The position numbers were made by a program, and so were the translations under genes. Of a DNA stretch of 51,121 bases, positions 35,015 to 42,951 are shown piece by piece. The notes beneath the pieces are model-generated. The model saw nothing but the letters and a program-made list of their open reading frames with translations, did no database searches and was not told the DNA's origin. Source of the DNA: Halobacteriales archaeon SW_7_65_23 (GTDB lineage Archaea; Halobacteriota; Halobacteria; Halobacteriales; Haloarculaceae); contig PXSQ01000053.1 of NCBI GenBank assembly GCA_003022725.1, forward strand, positions 1 through 51,121. The letters are read 5' to 3'. How positions within the stretch are numbered: the first letter of the stretch is position 1; each line of letters opens with the position of its first letter.

Positions 35015-35548
35015 ATGAAGCGACGCGAACTCCTCGCTGGCGTCGGCGCGCTGGGTGCGCTCGGCGTCGGCGGCGCGGTCGCGTTCACCGACCTGAGCCT
35101 CACCGACAGTGGCAGCGTCCAGGGCGTCGAGCCGGTCGAAATCCAGCGGTTCGAGGCCCGCGGCAGCCCGCCGGGGACGGAGATGGTGCCGGAACCGGGC
35201 AGCGTGACGTTCGTCGAGATGTTCGCCACCTGGTGTGGGATCTGTCAGCGGAACATGCCAGAACTCGTCGAGGCCGCCGAGGCAGTCGACGACGACGACG
35301 TCCAGTTTCTCTCTGTCACCAACGAGCCGGTCGGGCAGACCGTCCAGCCGGCCGACGTCGTGGAGTGGTTCGAGTCCCGCGGCGGGAACTGGCACCTGGC
35401 GGTCGACGACGAACTGGAGCTGAGCAGGCGGGTCGACGCCACGGGCGTTCCCACGCACCTGGTGTTCGACGCCGAGAACCGGATCACCTGGGAGAAAACC
35501 GGATTCACCGGGAGCGATACCATCGTCGAGCAGATCCAAAGCGCCTGA
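35015..35548 (+). CDS. TlpA-like exported thioredoxin
   Basis: 177 aa from ATG 35015. N-terminal signal/anchor (MKRRELLAGVGALGALGVGGAVAF), then MFATWCGICQRNMPELV, a CGIC active site, and the cis-Pro loop GVPTHLVF. It should pass reducing power to Sco or cytochrome-type targets outside the cell, normally fed by CcdA. Co-transcribed with sco (stop and start 1 bp apart). Its TGA stop (35546-35548) is the target duplication of an adjoining MITE. Confidence 0.92.
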   Translation: MKRRELLAGVGALGALGVGGAVAFTDLSLTDSGSVQGVEPVEIQRFEARGSPPGTEMVPEPGSVTFVEMFATWCGICQRNMPELVEAAEAVDDDDVQFLSVTNEPVGQTVQPADVVEWFESRGGNWHLAVDDELELSRRVDATGVPTHLVFDAENRITWEKTGFTGSDTIVEQIQSA

Positions 35549-35628
35549 TACTGAGTATTGTGACTGGTTACCGGGTCGACCGCACGCAGTCACGCGGTCG
35601 ATCCCGGAACGATTCACAATACTCAGTA
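35549..35628. mobile_element. MITE family 4 on the stop codon of the TlpA-like gene
   Basis: 80 bp bounded by TACTGAGTATTGTGA and its inverted copy; TGA duplications at 35546-35548 (which is the gene's stop) and 35629-35631. No coding capacity. Only copy of this family seen in the window. Confidence 0.92.
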
Positions 35629-35717
35629 TGAAAGCGTACTGGCTGGCAAGAACCCGATCCACGTCTTCACAGCGGTAACAGCGCGGAAGCCCATCGGCTT
35701 TGGCCGTGGGAGGAACG

Positions 35718-36405
35718 TCGTGTTAAGATAAGGATGAGGCGGTCGGTGTTTCGAATGGTCTATGCCCGAAATCGACCGCCTCAACGGAGGTAGCGACTGG
35801 ATTGATTTGGATTTTGTGGAGCGCGAGCGGACACCCGAGCAGATCATTGAAAAGGGTATTCGGTTGCATTTAGCTGGCCTATCGCTTTCGAATACCAAAC
35901 AGCATCTTGAGAGGGTGGGTGTCCAGCGCAGTCGAACAGCTATTCACAACTGGGTGCAGAAAGCCGATCTACAGCCGATGGGGACACGATCCTCGAATTA
36001 CATTGCGCTCGACGAAACAGTAATTCAGCTGGGGACCGAGCGCTACTGGCTGTATGCCGCTGTCGATCCCACCACCAACGAATTCCTGCACGTGAAACTT
36101 TTTCCTACCACGAATTCAGGACTCACACAGGTATTTCTGCGTCAACTCCACGAGAAACACGACATTGACGATGCGACATTTCTCATTGACGACGCCGACC
36201 ACCTCCAAGCCGCACTCTCACGACTCGGACTCCAATTTCAAATCCGCCGCCACGGAAATCGGAACAGCGTTGAACGTGTTTTTCGTGAGGTAAAACGACG
36301 AACTTCCTCGTTTTCAAACACGTTCAGCCACGTCGAGCCACCGACAGCAGAAGTGTGGCTCGAAGCCTTCGTAGTCTGGTGGAACCGATGCCAAAGTTAA
36401 CACGA
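35718..36405 (+). mobile_element. IS6 family insertion sequence
   Basis: About 690 bp around a complete transposase. Imperfect inverted ends TCGTGTTAA (35718-35726) and TTAACACGA (36397-36405). The transposase stop lies inside the right end, as in other haloarchaeal IS6 elements. No target duplication could be recognised with certainty. Confidence 0.85.
35762..36400 (+). CDS. IS6 family transposase
   Basis: 212 aa. N-terminal HTH region (EQIIEKGIRLHLAGLSLSNTKQHL), DDE residues in YIALDETVIQ, FLIDDADH and NSVERVFREVKRRTSSF, ending WLEAFVVWWNRCQS, all typical of the compact haloarchaeal IS6 transposases. Full length and without frameshift, so probably active. Base composition is lower in GC than the neighbouring core genes. 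Confidence 0.93.
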   Translation: MPEIDRLNGGSDWIDLDFVERERTPEQIIEKGIRLHLAGLSLSNTKQHLERVGVQRSRTAIHNWVQKADLQPMGTRSSNYIALDETVIQLGTERYWLYAAVDPTTNEFLHVKLFPTTNSGLTQVFLRQLHEKHDIDDATFLIDDADHLQAALSRLGLQFQIRRHGNRNSVERVFREVKRRTSSFSNTFSHVEPPTAEVWLEAFVVWWNRCQS

Positions 36406-36527
36406 TGCCCTCACTATGCACAGACGACAGTTTCTCGCGCCCGGCGGCGACCTGCTCGCAACCGAGGTGGCTGTCGGTAGATGACCGACGCAACCTTTAC
36501 TGGACAGCATACGTTATTTCCAGTACT

Positions 36528-37703
36528 ATGGTTTCCACCTATTCTCAGTTACTGACAGTTCTGAATGAAGCAGGAACCGATGGGTACCTGATAGACGCCA
36601 ATGGCGAGGACAGCAACCAATACTATCTCTCAGGCTTCGATGCCATGGGAAGTTTCGTCACGCTGTACACTGGCGAAGAAATTCGGCTTCTTGTTCCCGA
36701 TCTCGCCTATCCACGAGCGAGCGCGGACAGCAATGGTGATGTCGTTCGTCGGCGCTCGGAATTTGATTATGGGAACAAGCACACCGAATACGGGCCAACG
36801 AAAGCTGGTCCTCTTACAACTGCGGAGTTCCTTGCCGAATACGGGGTCGAATCAGTATCAGTACCAGCCTCGTTTCCCAACGGTACTGCGGATATCCTTC
36901 GGGATCATGACATCGAGGTTGTCACAGACTACGAGCTCACTATCGATGATGTTCGCGCGGTGAAGACTGACGAGGAGATCGAGCACATCACAGAAACCCA
37001 GCGGGCAACCGAGAGAGCGATGGCAGTCGCTGAGGGAATGCTCGAACGCGCGACGGCTCAAGACGATACTCTATCGCTCGAAGGCGAAGTGCTGACCAGC
37101 GAACGAGTTCGCCGCGCGATCGAGGTCACCCTTTTGGAGGAGGGCTGTGAGGTAAATGTCTGCATCGTCGCCTCCGCCGCAGAGGGTGCCCGAGGTCATG
37201 ACGCCGGGACGGGAGCGATCGAGGCCAGTGAACCGATTATCATCGATATTGCTCCGCATAGCAAGGAGTCGCGATATTTCGCAGACATGACTCGAACCTT
37301 TGTGAAGGGTGAACCGAACCCAAAGATCAGGGAGTGGTACGATCTGACTCGGGAAGCATACGACGTAGCACTGGAGACGATCGAAGCTGGCGTAACTGGC
37401 GAAGCGGTACATAATGTGGTCTGTGACGTGTTCGAGCGGGAGGGATACCCAACGCTTCGGACCGATGAATCAACCGAGGACGGCTTCACGAGCGCCACCG
37501 GTCACGGCGTCGGACTGAGTGTTCACGAACAACCAAAGCTCATCTGGGGTAGCGGGGAGCTACAGGCCGGTCACGTTGTCACAGTCGAGCCGGGTCTATA
37601 CGAGCAGGGAGTCGGCGGCGTCCGCCTTGAAGATCTCGTCGTTGTAACCGAAACCGGCTACGAGAACCTGACCGACTATTCCAGGGAGCTCGGCGAGGTG
37701 TAG
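36528..37703 (+). CDS. M24 family Xaa-Pro aminopeptidase/dipeptidase-like peptidase
   Basis: 391 aa from ATG 36528 (MVSTYSQLLTVLNEAGTDGYLIDANGED). N-terminal creatinase-like domain (about 1-145), then the pita-bread catalytic domain with metal ligands Asp in IIIDIAPHS, Asp in YFADMTRTF, His in GHGVGLSVHEQP, Glu in VEPGLYE and Glu in VRLEDLVVV. It removes or splits proline-containing N-terminal residues from peptides. It lies between an IS6 element and an IS6 remnant in the same orientation and has lower GC than neighbours, so it is probably mobile cargo. Confidence 0.9.
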   Translation: MVSTYSQLLTVLNEAGTDGYLIDANGEDSNQYYLSGFDAMGSFVTLYTGEEIRLLVPDLAYPRASADSNGDVVRRRSEFDYGNKHTEYGPTKAGPLTTAEFLAEYGVESVSVPASFPNGTADILRDHDIEVVTDYELTIDDVRAVKTDEEIEHITETQRATERAMAVAEGMLERATAQDDTLSLEGEVLTSERVRRAIEVTLLEEGCEVNVCIVASAAEGARGHDAGTGAIEASEPIIIDIAPHSKESRYFADMTRTFVKGEPNPKIREWYDLTREAYDVALETIEAGVTGEAVHNVVCDVFEREGYPTLRTDESTEDGFTSATGHGVGLSVHEQPKLIWGSGELQAGHVVTVEPGLYEQGVGGVRLEDLVVVTETGYENLTDYSRELGEV

Positions 37704-37760
37704 AGCTTCCATGTTAATGGATCCGCTGCTCTTCCAGTATTAGGCAGGTTAGTCATTTGG

Positions 37761-37874
37761 GAAATAAAAAGACGAACATCATCGTTCGCAAATAGTTTTA
37801 GTCATGTCGCGTTAGAGACCGCTCAAAATTGGCTTGAAGCCTTCGCCGTCTATCACAATTCACGCCAAACTTAA
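37761..37874 (+). pseudogene. IS6 transposase 3' remnant
   Basis: Reads EIKRRTSSFANSFSHVALETAQNWLEAFAVYHNSRQT then TAA, corresponding to the last 38 codons of an IS6 transposase but from a different copy than the one at 35762-36400 (several substitutions). The rest of that element is missing. Same strand as the complete IS6. Confidence 0.9.
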
Positions 37875-37889
37875 CGCGACCTGGGAGAA

Positions 37890-38143
37890 AGCGCGTAATC
37901 TTGATGTGACTCCGGCTCGAACGAAATAACACGTCCATCAGGGGCAGAAGTCCTCGGATGGACGGGCTGTCTGTCAGCCAGCCCCGGAGTCAGGGGACGG
38001 CGAACGAGTCCCTCCGACTCCCGACCCGGAAGCCACCTGAGAAAGCCCCGGAGTAGAAAGTCCGAGGCATGGGGCTTTCGAGCCGGGAGCGCGAAACTCG
38101 GGAGTCCCACTGGCAAGCCCACGAGTTTACTCGTGGGTAGCTG
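37890..38143. other. Probable TnpB-type element right end (solo, omegaRNA-like)
   Basis: A GC-rich, highly structured 250-bp tract between the IS6 remnant and ccdA with no credible gene. It ends in the hairpin CCCACGAG-TTTA-CTCGTGGG (38118-38137) followed by TAGCTGAC, the wording typical of right ends of haloarchaeal IS200/IS605 (OrfB/TnpB) elements, where the 3' region also yields the guide RNA. No TnpB frame precedes it. The identity is inference from the hairpin and context. Confidence 0.55.
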
Positions 38144-38150
38144 ACTGAAC

Positions 38151-38816
38151 ATGGCATCTACGACCGCGATGACAGCGTTCGCAATCGGCGCGGGGACGGC
38201 CACGTTTTTCTCGCCGTGCGTCTACGCCCTGTTGCCCGGATACGTCAGCTACTACGTCGCGTCCGTCGACGAGGAGGGAGCGCCGCTGGCGGGTGCGACG
38301 GCGCGCGGGCTGGCTGCGACGGCCGGCGCCGTCGGGACGTTCGCTGTCCTCGCCGTGTTGGCCGTGCTGGCGAGCGAAGCGGTCGAACAGGCGATCCCGG
38401 TGATCGAACCGCTGGTCGGGCTCGCGCTGATCGCGCTCGGTCTGCTGGTGTTCTGGAAGGGTGCCGTCTCGCTGTCTGTGCCGCTGCCGAAACGCCGCAG
38501 CAGCGTGCTCGGGTTCGGGCTGTTCGGCGCGGGCTACGCGGTGGCTGCGACCGCCTGCGTGCTCCCCGTGTTTCTCTCGGTCGCCTTGCAGGCCGTCAAC
38601 CTCGGCGTCGGCGGCACGATCGTCGTCCTCGCCGCCTACGCCGGGACGTTCGGCGCACTGATGCTGGCGGCGACCATTGCGACCGCTGTCGGTCACGACG
38701 CGCTCCTCAGCCGGATGACTACCCACTCGGGCCTGCTGACGCGGGCCGCCGGCGTGGCCATCGTCCTGGCGGGTGTAGCGCAGCTGTACGTCGCCTGGCA
38801 GATTTCGGCCGCGTGA
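38151..38816 (+). CDS. ccdA: Cytochrome c biogenesis/thiol transporter CcdA
   Basis: 221 aa with six membrane helices. The two family cysteines sit in ATFFSPCVYALLPGYVSYY (helix 1) and VAATACVLPVFLSVAL (helix 4). CcdA passes electrons from cytosolic thioredoxin to extracellular thioredoxin-like proteins, such as the TlpA and Sco proteins encoded 2.6 kb upstream. The start directly follows the TnpB-type end (14 bp after the hairpin), so its original promoter has been cut off. Confidence 0.93.
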   Translation: MASTTAMTAFAIGAGTATFFSPCVYALLPGYVSYYVASVDEEGAPLAGATARGLAATAGAVGTFAVLAVLAVLASEAVEQAIPVIEPLVGLALIALGLLVFWKGAVSLSVPLPKRRSSVLGFGLFGAGYAVAATACVLPVFLSVALQAVNLGVGGTIVVLAAYAGTFGALMLAATIATAVGHDALLSRMTTHSGLLTRAAGVAIVLAGVAQLYVAWQISAA

Positions 38817-38831
38817 ACCACCTCGGGGTCA

Positions 38832-38940
38832 TACTGTCGGACGTAACTCTGTGTCACATTGTGACACTCTCCTGGCTGTATTCGCACGGGTGAACGGCTG
38901 AACGTGACGCGTAATTCCACGAAATTACGGTCCGACAATA
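38832..38940. mobile_element. MITE family 2, full copy
   Basis: 109 bp, ends TACTGTCGGACGTAA / TTACGGTCCGACAATA (one extra base and one change), TCA duplications at 38829-38831 and 38941-38943. Carries the internal palindrome GTGTCAC-att-GTGACAC. It fills the gap between ccdA and the convergent histidine kinase gene. Confidence 0.93.
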
Positions 38941-38963
38941 TCAAGTGGTTCGAAGCTGATCGG

Positions 38964-40583
38964 TCATCGGTCCTGGTCGGGGACCCGGATTTCGACGGTC
39001 GTCCCGCCGTCGTTGTCGATCGAGAGCTCGCCGTTGAACTTCCTCACGGCCCACTTGAGCTGCCAGAGGCCCAGCCCGGTCGCGTGCTGCAGCGGCGTCT
39101 CCGTCCCGGCCGAAATCGTCTCGATTTCCTCGTCCGGAATCCCCGGGCCGTCGTCGACGACGGTGAGGCAGTGCCCCGGTTCGATCGGTTCGAGCGTCAC
39201 ACGGACTTCGGTGTCTGCCCGGGAGAGGGCGTTCTTGATGGCACTCTCGGTGGCCGCGACCAGCGCGTGGCGCTCGGTGACCACCATCGCTTCCTCGGGG
39301 ACCGACAGGGAGAGTTCGACGCCGTTCCGGGTGCGGGCGTTCTCGGCGATCTCGCGAACCAGTGCCGCCACGTCGACGTCGCCGGTCGTCGAGGGCTGGG
39401 AGACGATCTGGTCGATCGAGCGTGCGCTTCGGCCGAGTTCGGTCAGCCGATCGGCGGACTCGATGATGGAGTCGGCGTACCCGTCCGCCGTCCCGTCGGC
39501 CAGGACCTCGGCGTTGCTCTTGATCACCTCGATCTGATTGCGGAGGTTGTGCCGGAGCACTCTGTTGAGCACTTCCAGGCGCTGTTCGCGCAGCTCCAGT
39601 TCGGTGACGTCGTGGAGGCTGAGCGTATGCCCGAGTTCCCGGTCGTGCTGGTCGGTCAGCCGCGAGATCACTGGATCGAACTGCCGGCTCCCCTCGTCCG
39701 TGAGGAGTTCGATCGTCTCCATCCCCTCCAGGTCGTCGATGCTGGCCCCGATGACCTCGGACAGTTCCTCGCCGAGCGCCTCGGTCTTCGAGACGTCGAG
39801 GCGGTCGGCGGCGGTCCGATTGAGCCGGATCACGCGCTCTTCCTCGTCGACGACGAACATCAGATCCTCGGTCTGCCTGACGATCACGCGCTCGCCGATC
39901 CGCCCGACGGCGGGCGTCGACTGGAACGTCTCGTAGCGGTACAGTGACGCGCCCACGGCTGCGGTAAACCCGACCATGCCGAGCGCGAACACCCCCACTG
40001 CGCCACCCTCACCGAGTGATTCGACGAGCGGCCTGGAGAAGTTCGCGATCATGAAGAAGGTGACGGGGGCGAGCGACAGCACGACCCCCTGGCGGAGCGT
40101 CAGGTGCCCGTAGCGGTAGGACGTTCTGACCACGAGATAACACCCGATGGTCAACAGTCCGATCAGGTACAACGCGCTCAGCGACCCGAGGATGCTGAAG
40201 ATGGTCCGTTCCCCGAACCAGATGCTGGTGAAAAGCAGCGGGAAAGCGGCCGCGGGCAACGTCAGTGCGACGATGGTCCGACGCGTAATCCGGGTGTATG
40301 TCCCCGTGTACTGGAGGACGAACGTGATCCAGGGAATCATCGTGAGCGCCCACAGCGAGATGCCGAGCGGCGACCAGATGTGCCCCCCGATATCGAACGT
40401 CGGTGCTGCCAGGCTGGCGACCGCGATCCCCACCAGGCCGATTCCCGTAATCACAACGAACGCGACGAACGGGACCGTTCCCGGTTGATCCCATGTCCGG
40501 TACGTGTGATACCCCATCGCACTGAGGACTACCCCGGTGCACAGCAACACCAGCTGGAACGCAGTCGCCAGTCCGATGGCCAT
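38964..40583 (-). CDS. Membrane sensor histidine kinase (7TM-PAS-HisKA-HATPase)
   Basis: 539 aa. Seven N-terminal helices (about 1-225, 7TMR-HISK type), a PAS domain (about 235-345, MFVVDEEERVIRLNRTAADRL), a phospho-acceptor helix NRVLRHNLRNQIEVIKSNAEVL (His in RHNLRN), and an ATPase domain with ESAIKNALSRA, VVDDGPGIPDEEIE and GTETPLQHATGLGLWQLKW. It senses an unknown membrane or intracellular signal. No response regulator is next to it, which is usual in Halobacteria. Confidence 0.92.
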   Translation of the reverse strand: MAIGLATAFQLVLLCTGVVLSAMGYHTYRTWDQPGTVPFVAFVVITGIGLVGIAVASLAAPTFDIGGHIWSPLGISLWALTMIPWITFVLQYTGTYTRITRRTIVALTLPAAAFPLLFTSIWFGERTIFSILGSLSALYLIGLLTIGCYLVVRTSYRYGHLTLRQGVVLSLAPVTFFMIANFSRPLVESLGEGGAVGVFALGMVGFTAAVGASLYRYETFQSTPAVGRIGERVIVRQTEDLMFVVDEEERVIRLNRTAADRLDVSKTEALGEELSEVIGASIDDLEGMETIELLTDEGSRQFDPVISRLTDQHDRELGHTLSLHDVTELELREQRLEVLNRVLRHNLRNQIEVIKSNAEVLADGTADGYADSIIESADRLTELGRSARSIDQIVSQPSTTGDVDVAALVREIAENARTRNGVELSLSVPEEAMVVTERHALVAATESAIKNALSRADTEVRVTLEPIEPGHCLTVVDDGPGIPDEEIETISAGTETPLQHATGLGLWQLKWAVRKFNGELSIDNDGGTTVEIRVPDQDR

Positions 40584-40628
40584 TGTTAGGGGTTCACCGG
40601 TGATCCATCAAAAAGATGGTTGATCCGT

Positions 40629-41336
40629 TTACTTCGATCTCGCCTTCCCCGCCCTTTGGTCGTCCTCGACGGTCTCGACGTCGTTGTACAGCCCCGAGAG
40701 CGGCGGCTCCGAGACAGCCGGATCGTTCGTCCCGACGGTCACCAGGATGGCCAGGGCCTGTCGCACCGTCAGCTCTGTCTCGCTGACGCGTTCGTGTTTG
40801 ACCGCCAGCAGGTGGCCGCCGACCGTGGGGTTCGGCGCGAGCGGGACGTACACCGTCACGCGCTGCGAGCCCGATGTCCAGTCCGCCCCACCCTCGCGGC
40901 CAACGACGAAGCCGAGCATGTCGACGCCGTCGGCAAACTCGACCGCAACCACCTCCCGGAACGCGGACGCACCGTCGCCGGCAACGAGCTGTCGGGACCG
41001 CCGGAGTTCGACGTAGATCGGGCCCAGCCCCGGAATCCGTTCGATCCCGCTGTCTATCGCCCCGACCAGCGCGTCGCCGTATCGGTGGCGGAGCAATGCA
41101 CCGGTAGCGACGAGCAGCAGCGGCAGGCTGGCGAGCACTCCGGTGACGGCCAGCGTCGTCGCGAGCGCCCCCTCGATCCCAAACAGCCCCAGCGTTCTGT
41201 CCACCCGGAGTGCAGTCCGGTACCCGACTCCGATTACCCCCCACGCAACGAGCGCGAGCAACACCAGCGGCAAGAAAAACGCCAGCCCCGAGAGCAGGTC
41301 CCGGCGGAGCCGACGGCGGGAACGATCCGACACCAT
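40629..41336 (-). CDS. DUF502 family membrane protein
   Basis: 235 aa from ATG 41336. Two N-terminal helices (about 13-35 and 55-80), then IPGLGPIYVELRRSRQLV, FREVVAVEFADGVDMLGFVVG, VTVYVPLAPNPTVGGHLLAV, the ordered DUF502 blocks (the family motif is usually PTSPNPTSG near this site). Role unknown; plant relatives (LCV-type) act in membranes. Lies 45 bp upstream of the histidine kinase on the same strand. Confidence 0.88.
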   Translation of the reverse strand: MVSDRSRRRLRRDLLSGLAFFLPLVLLALVAWGVIGVGYRTALRVDRTLGLFGIEGALATTLAVTGVLASLPLLLVATGALLRHRYGDALVGAIDSGIERIPGLGPIYVELRRSRQLVAGDGASAFREVVAVEFADGVDMLGFVVGREGGADWTSGSQRVTVYVPLAPNPTVGGHLLAVKHERVSETELTVRQALAILVTVGTNDPAVSEPPLSGLYNDVETVEDDQRAGKARSK

Positions 41337-41365
41337 ACGGCACCCCTCGGCGGGGTGGGTTGTCA

Positions 41366-41391
41366 TACTGTCGGACGTAATTTCGTGGCGG
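41366..41391. repeat. MITE family 2 end fragment
   Basis: TACTGTCGGACGTAATTTCGTGG is the inverted right end of family 2, preceded by TCA; the remainder is missing. It lies upstream of the DUF502 gene. Confidence 0.8.
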
Positions 41392-41471
41392 CGTGTCGGT
41401 AAAACGGCTCTTTGACTCTCAGATACGGGTTTATCAACGGGGGACAAACGGGAGTATACGGAGCGATTCCG

Positions 41472-41720
41472 ATGACACCAGACCCCGCCTCCCTGACGCG
41501 CGAACACCTCCAGCGATCCCTGACGGGGTTGCTCTCCCGCTACTACGGCCTGACGCCGGCGAAAGTCCGCGCGGTGCCGTTCTGGCTGACAGTGCTGCTC
41601 CCGTGGGCGGTCCTCCTGTTGACTGTCACTGGGACCATCAGCGAGCGGCCCGCCCTCCTGGCTGGCCTCGTCGGCGCGACACTGCTGTGTGCGGTGCTCG
41701 GCCGGCGCTACCCACAATGA
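41472..41720 (+). CDS. Small membrane protein
   Basis: 82 aa from ATG 41472 (MTPDPASLTREHLQRSLTGLL). Two helices (about 33-52 and 57-76, VPFWLTVLLPWAVLLLTV and PALLAGLVGATLLCAVL). No family recognised. After it, to 41863, a startless frame reads LQGDATDLQIERWAYSNATTWRVEPV then stop, perhaps the end of a lost gene. Confidence 0.5.
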   Translation: MTPDPASLTREHLQRSLTGLLSRYYGLTPAKVRAVPFWLTVLLPWAVLLLTVTGTISERPALLAGLVGATLLCAVLGRRYPQ

Positions 41721-41863
41721 CCGGAGAGCAGTCCCGACCGACGGATACCGCCTCGAAGAAACAGCTGGTGAAGGCGTATCGGCCAACTCCAGGGTGACGC
41801 GACGGACCTGCAGATCGAACGCTGGGCCTACTCGAACGCGACCACCTGGCGCGTGGAGCCCGT

Positions 41864-41896
41864 GTAATTCTTTTCACGTACGTACAGCCGCCAGTA
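41864..41896. repeat. MITE family 1, internally deleted remnant
   Basis: Inner left words (GTAATTCTTTT) are joined directly to the right end CACGTACGTACAGCCGCCAGTA, followed by TAA. It lies between the small membrane gene and the alkyltransferase-like gene. Confidence 0.75.
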
Positions 41897-41912
41897 TAAG
41901 TACCACCTCCGC

Positions 41913-42377
41913 TCAGATGCCTTCGATCGAGTGCAGCGTCTCGCCGACATCGGCGGGTTCGCCGGCCCGCCCGCCCCGCACCCGGTGAGTCGGGATCAGG
42001 ATCGGCGCGGGGTTTTCGCCCAGCGCGTCGCGGACCGCCGCGAGGTCGCTCTCCTCATCGACATCCCGGCCTGGAACCATCCGCGTGAGTTGCTCGATCG
42101 ACGCCGACTCGCCGTATGGAATCTCCCGGACAGCGTCGAGTACCTCCCTGGTCGTGGTTGGCATCGTCATCGCGACAGTGACGTCCGCGAACTCGTCAGG
42201 CTCTCCGCCGAGATACGCCTCGATGCGGTCCAGCAACTCGTGGTCGGTCTCGACGTCGGTGACGTCGTCGGGGAATTCGACGGAGAGGACCCGTCCCTGT
42301 GCGATCCCGAGCTGAACGTACCGTCCCAGGACTGGGGACTCCCGGGCGTAGATGCCGGCGGTCTCGTCTGCTACCAT
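41913..42377 (-). CDS. O6-alkylguanine alkyltransferase-like protein lacking the acceptor Cys
   Basis: 154 aa. The DNA-binding domain of MGMT is clear (REVLDAVREIPYGESASIEQLTRM, then AVRDALGENPAPILIPTHRVRGG), but the acceptor site PCHRV reads PTHRV: residue 130 is Thr (ACT codon checked). Loss of the cysteine is the mark of ATL proteins, which bind alkylated bases and flag them for nucleotide excision repair, although known ATLs mostly have Trp or Ala there. It probably recognises rather than repairs damage. A normal start at ATG 42377. Confidence 0.85.
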   Translation of the reverse strand: MVADETAGIYARESPVLGRYVQLGIAQGRVLSVEFPDDVTDVETDHELLDRIEAYLGGEPDEFADVTVAMTMPTTTREVLDAVREIPYGESASIEQLTRMVPGRDVDEESDLAAVRDALGENPAPILIPTHRVRGGRAGEPADVGETLHSIEGI

Positions 42378-42422
42378 GGGAGTCTGTAGGCTCCGGGGTG
42401 TGAAAAACCTCCCAGCCGATCA

Positions 42423-42531
42423 TACGGTCGTGCGTGAGTCTATTCAGCACCGAGTGTCAATATCGGCGGGTTCGCTGGCTGACACGCGCACTGCCTGCCT
42501 CCAGAGCGATTTCTAGTCACGCACGACCGTA
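42423..42531. mobile_element. MITE family 5 on the stop codon of the PPOX gene
   Basis: 109 bp, ends TACGGTCGTGCGTGA / TCACGCACGACCGTA, TCA duplications at 42420-42422 and 42532-42534. The right duplication is the TGA stop of the minus-strand PPOX gene. No coding capacity and no second copy in the window. Confidence 0.93.
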
Positions 42532-42951
42532 TCACGAGGGAACGCGTTCCGATCGCCGTCCGGAGACGTTGCTGACGTCGATCCGTGCGAGCAGGTACTT
42601 CGAATCGGCGCCCTGTTCGAGCACGTCAGTGACCGGAATTCCCAGGTCATCGATCGACTGCAGCACCGGGCCGTCGATCGTCGGTTCGGACAGCAGCTCT
42701 AGGCGCCCCTCGGCGACGACGCTCTCGAACCCGTCGCCGTCGTCGTAGGACACGAGCGACACTTCATCCCCAGTGTCTATCGACAGTTCGCGCCGGCTGT
42801 CCGGCTCGTGGGCGTAGCGCAGGTACACGTGCCGGTTCTCGTCGTCGTAGCTGAACGTGACCGGGAGCCCCTGTCCGCCCTCGCCCGCGCCCACGCAGAG
42901 CACCCCGCTCCGGTGGGACTCCAGATACGCTGTGATGTCTGTTGCGTCCAT
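42532..42951 (-). CDS. Pyridoxamine 5'-phosphate oxidase family (split-barrel flavin-binding) protein
   Basis: 139 aa from ATG 42951 (MDATDITAYLESHRSGVLCVG; a start at 42975 is possible). GEGGQGLPVTFSYDDENRHVYLRYAHEPDSRRELSIDTGDEVSLVSYD is the split barrel with flavin or F420 contacts as in haloarchaeal PPOX proteins. Substrate unknown; such small members are usually flavin- or F420-dependent reductases or flavin-binding proteins. Its stop codon is shared with a MITE target duplication. Confidence 0.82.
   Translation of the reverse strand: MDATDITAYLESHRSGVLCVGAGEGGQGLPVTFSYDDENRHVYLRYAHEPDSRRELSIDTGDEVSLVSYDDGDGFESVVAEGRLELLSEPTIDGPVLQSIDDLGIPVTDVLEQGADSKYLLARIDVSNVSGRRSERVPS

Noticed and set aside
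38904-39947. 347-codon plus-strand frame opposite the histidine kinase
   Set aside because: The minus strand has complete PAS, HisKA and ATPase motifs; the plus frame is Arg/Asp/Val-rich shadow.
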